Source: Nitrospira sp. (lineage in GTDB: Bacteria; Nitrospirota; Nitrospiria; Nitrospirales; Nitrospiraceae). From it: a stretch of 64,000 nucleotides of DNA. Positions 61,608 through 64,000 of this stretch are shown one piece after another (position 1 is the stretch's first letter; every line of letters begins with the position of its first letter). The position numbers and the translations under genes are program-made. The notes beneath the pieces were generated by a model. It had not been told where the DNA came from, ran no database searches, and saw nothing but the letters and a program-made list of their open reading frames with translations. Where the stretch lies: NCBI GenBank assembly GCA_030123625.1, contig CP126121.1:2334179-2398178 (forward strand), read 5' to 3'.

Positions 61608-63776
61608 ATGAACGACGTTATCAGATTGAAGGATCAATATTATATCCTCGCATCATCCTCCTTGGCCGAAGGCCGCACGGAAGCGTTGAAGCAGGGTGAA
61701 ACCTTCGCAGTGTTCGATCGGTATGGCGATATCCATGAAGTTTTGCCGGGCCCGCAGGGTCTCTATCATGAAGGGACGCGGTTCCTCTCCCGATTCGAAC
61801 TCTCGCTCGGGGAGGAGCGTCCGATGTTGCTCAGCGCAAAGACGAAGGACGACAATGCGCTCGTTCGGATCGATCTCACCAACGCGGACATGATGCTGGA
61901 TGAGCAACGGCCGGTGCCGCGCGGCACGCTCCATCTGTGCCGTACCCGGTTTCTCTGGCAAGGGACCTGTTACGAGCGCATCCGGGTTCATAACTACGGA
62001 GTGGAAAAATTTCCCCTCCGGCTCATGGTCGCCATGGATGCGGATTTTGCCGACCTCTTCGAAGCGCGGGGTCGACAGCGGCCTCGTCGCGGATGGAAGC
62101 TGAACACCGTTCGATCGAAGACCGGACTGGTGCTTGGATATAAAGGGCTCGATGAGATCGTCCGTCGGACTTCCATCAAATGCTCTCCGACGCCGAAGCG
62201 GGTCACGTCCGATGGGTTGAAGATCGAGGCGAACATTCCTCCACACGCCGACATGGCGTGGGAGATCTCGATTTCCTGCGAAATCAAGCAACGGCGGAGT
62301 CGGACGTTTCTCTCCTACGACCGTGCCCATGGGGAAGCCTTTCGCGCGTTACAGAAAGCCAAATCCTCCGATGCTCATATCTACACGTCGAATGAACAAT
62401 TCAATCACTGGTTGAACCGGTCGATGGCCGATCTCCACATGTTGGTCTCGGAGACACCGCAGGGACTCTATCCCTATGCCGGCGTGCCCTGGTTCAGCGT
62501 CCCGTTCGGGCGAGACGGGATTATTACCGCATTGCAAATGCTGTGGATGAATCCCGCTCTCGCCCGTGGCGTTCTCGGCTTTCTGGCCGCGACTCAGGCG
62601 ACGGAGAATCGGCCGGAACAGGATGCGGAGGTCGGCAAGATTTTGCACGAGACGCGGCAGGGCGAGATGGCGGCACTCGGGGAAATTCCGTTCGGCAGAT
62701 ACTACGGGAGTGTCGACGCCACGCCGTTGTTCATCGTGCTGGCGGGCGCATATTACGAACGGAGCGGCGATCGCGGATTTCTTACGGCGCTCTGGCCGCA
62801 CATTCAGCTGGCCCTGCAGTGGATCGATCAGTACGGCGATCCGACCGGTATGGGTTTCACGACCTACGCTCGGCGGACCGACAAGGGACTGGTGCATCAA
62901 GGATGGAAGGACTCTCACGATGCCGTTTTCCATGCCGACGGGACGGCTGCCGAAGGGCCGATTGCGCTCTGCGAGGTCCAGGCGTACGTCTATCGAGCCA
63001 AACGAACGGCGGCGGACCTGGCTCGGATTTTGGGGGATTCCGATCACGCCGATCGATTGCTGAAAGAAGCGGACTCACTTCGCGATCGATTCGAGCGGGC
63101 GTTCTGGTGCAAGGAACTGGACTCGTATGCCCTTGCGTTGGACGGGAAGGGACGGCCTTGCCGCGTACGTTCCTCAAACGCCGGCCATTGTCTCTACGGC
63201 GGCATTGCCGAGAAGGAGCGCGGGGTACGTACGGCACGCGCACTGTTGAGCGAAGGGTGTTTCAGCGGATGGGGTATCCGCACGATCGCGACCTCTGAGG
63301 CACGGTACAACCCGATGTCCTACCATAACGGGTCGGTGTGGCCTCACGATAACGCCATCATCGCGGCCGGCATGGCGGCGTACGGCTATAAGCAAGGAGC
63401 GATGAAGGTCTTGACGGGTATCTTCGACGCCAGCCTCTTTATCGAACTCCATCGGCTGCCCGAATTGTTCTGTGGATTTTCTCGGCGGGCGGGGGAAAGC
63501 CCCACGCTCTATCCGACGGCCTGTTCACCGCAAGCGTGGGCGGCCGGTGCCGGCTTCCTGCTGCTCCAAGCCTGTCTGGGCTTACGAATCGACGCCCCGC
63601 ATCGTCTGGTGAGTTTCGATCGTCCCGTGTTGCCGCCTTTCCTTGAACGGGTCGAGATTCGGAATCTCTCCGTCGGAACCGCCCGTCTCGACCTCGTGCT
63701 TGACCGCCATGAGAATGAAGTCGCCTTGAGAGCGGCCCGCCGCGTCGGCGAGGTGGAAGTCGTGCTTACCATGTAA
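61608..63776 (+). CDS. Amylo-alpha-1,6-glucosidase-like glycogen debranching enzyme
   Basis: This 722-residue cytosolic protein has an N-terminal beta-sandwich domain (about residues 20-230: FAVFDRYGDIHEVLPGPQG, GTRFLSRFELSLG) and a C-terminal (alpha/alpha)6 barrel. The barrel contains VPWFSVPFGRDGIITALQML, GKILHETRQGEMAALG, GWKDSHDAVFHADG and PMSYHNGSVWPHDNAIIAAG. The acidic residues of the D-G and H-E segments are probable catalytic sites. It removes alpha-1,6 branches in glycogen. AAGGGA precedes the ATG, directly after the MITE-like element. Confidence 0.92.
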   Translation: MNDVIRLKDQYYILASSSLAEGRTEALKQGETFAVFDRYGDIHEVLPGPQGLYHEGTRFLSRFELSLGEERPMLLSAKTKDDNALVRIDLTNADMMLDEQRPVPRGTLHLCRTRFLWQGTCYERIRVHNYGVEKFPLRLMVAMDADFADLFEARGRQRPRRGWKLNTVRSKTGLVLGYKGLDEIVRRTSIKCSPTPKRVTSDGLKIEANIPPHADMAWEISISCEIKQRRSRTFLSYDRAHGEAFRALQKAKSSDAHIYTSNEQFNHWLNRSMADLHMLVSETPQGLYPYAGVPWFSVPFGRDGIITALQMLWMNPALARGVLGFLAATQATENRPEQDAEVGKILHETRQGEMAALGEIPFGRYYGSVDATPLFIVLAGAYYERSGDRGFLTALWPHIQLALQWIDQYGDPTGMGFTTYARRTDKGLVHQGWKDSHDAVFHADGTAAEGPIALCEVQAYVYRAKRTAADLARILGDSDHADRLLKEADSLRDRFERAFWCKELDSYALALDGKGRPCRVRSSNAGHCLYGGIAEKERGVRTARALLSEGCFSGWGIRTIATSEARYNPMSYHNGSVWPHDNAIIAAGMAAYGYKQGAMKVLTGIFDASLFIELHRLPELFCGFSRRAGESPTLYPTACSPQAWAAGAGFLLLQACLGLRIDAPHRLVSFDRPVLPPFLERVEIRNLSVGTARLDLVLDRHENEVALRAARRVGEVEVVLTM

Positions 63777-63834
63777 ATGGCTTCGAAATCCCGTTCGCGA
63801 TGAGTTCTTCGATGAGCTCGACAAGCTCAACGGA

Positions 63835-64000
63835 TTATCGCGGTACTTGAAGCGTAGCGGCTGGAGGTTCACGTAATCGTTCATCGCGGCATTTGACGAT
63901 CATGGCGATGAGCTCTTCCGCGGCCCATTCCTTGGACAACAGCGTCTCGGCACCCGCTGAAACCATCTCGCGTTTCATGTGCTCTTCCGTGTGGACAGAA
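63835..64000 (-). CDS. Response-regulator receiver domain, C-terminal part
   Basis: The last 54 codons of a gene that begins beyond the window read SVHTEEHMKREMVSAGAETL, followed by LSKEWAAEELIAMIVKCRDE and a short tail. The pattern H-M-K-x-E-x-x-x-A-G-A-x-x-x-L-x-K matches the last strand and helix of a CheY-like receiver, including the conserved Lys. In the full protein the receiver would lie at the C-terminus. The stop TAA is at 63835-63837. Confidence 0.65.
   Translation of the reverse strand, partial: SVHTEEHMKREMVSAGAETLLSKEWAAEELIAMIVKCRDERLREPPAATLQVPR

Overview
The window looks like a chromosomal segment of a Nitrospira-type nitrite or ammonia oxidiser (phylum Nitrospirota). This rests on the GC-rich codon use, a cytoplasmic group 3b [NiFe] hydrogenase of the kind known from comammox Nitrospira, an AceE-type pyruvate dehydrogenase, CheB/CheR-PAS signalling proteins, tandem MFS exporters and many small stress proteins. 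The assignment is inferred from gene content; no rRNA or tRNA is present to prove it.

Layout. 1-1.4 kb: the start of a SufB/D-SufC-like Fe-S assembly operon on the minus strand, with an apparent frameshift in each gene. 1.7-4.6 kb: a stress block (triple-BON protein, Hsp20, DnaJ). 4.9-17.5 kb: a hydrogenase island with beta, gamma, delta and alpha subunits, a maturation protease, and hypA, hypF and hypC. A membrane protein, a small unknown protein, a toxin-antitoxin pair and an integron-like gene cassette with its attC site follow, and then hypD and hypE. No hypB is seen. 17.7-22.9 kb: envelope and small proteins (DUF2459 lipoprotein, MlaC-like, dodecin, MlaA-like, tandem UspA) and two homologous single-span microproteins of 26-27 residues. 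23-34 kb: a glutathionyl-hydroquinone reductase, a heavy-metal RND pair, a TPR plus formylglycine-generating-enzyme-like protein, GNAT and AEC proteins, and two paralogous L7/L12-CTD-like membrane proteins. 34.6-36.5 kb: a NotI-family restriction gene facing a D12-class adenine methyltransferase, with lower GC than its surroundings, probably an acquired restriction-modification module. 36.6-39.5 kb: a P-type cation ATPase interrupted in frame by a heptanucleotide repeat element. 39.4-45.1 kb: aceE-aceF-lpd on the minus strand, with a repeat element in each intergenic gap. 45.5-47 kb: an FAD amine-oxidase-like gene preceded by a 19-codon ORF with a very strong ribosome-binding site. 47.3-53.2 kb: a signalling block (zinc-ribbon protein, CheB, CheB/CheR/PAS hybrid, histidine kinase). 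53.5-55.9 kb: a sigma-region-4-like protein and a membrane coiled-coil protein. 56.4-63.8 kb: glycosyltransferase, MFS, BON, MFS and glycogen-debranching genes. The window ends inside a receiver-domain protein.

Three classes of repeat stand out. (1) Heptamer arrays with a 7-bp period occur within operons and inside two coding sequences. (2) Two MITE-like elements with inverted termini end 13 and 16 bp upstream of start codons. (3) A 29-bp motif with identical internal spacing lies near aceE and near the FAD-gene/signalling intergenic region. The most promising new items are the heptamer insertions that became protein, the microprotein pair, the attC cassette inside the hyp genes, and the NotI-like/m6A restriction-modification pair.
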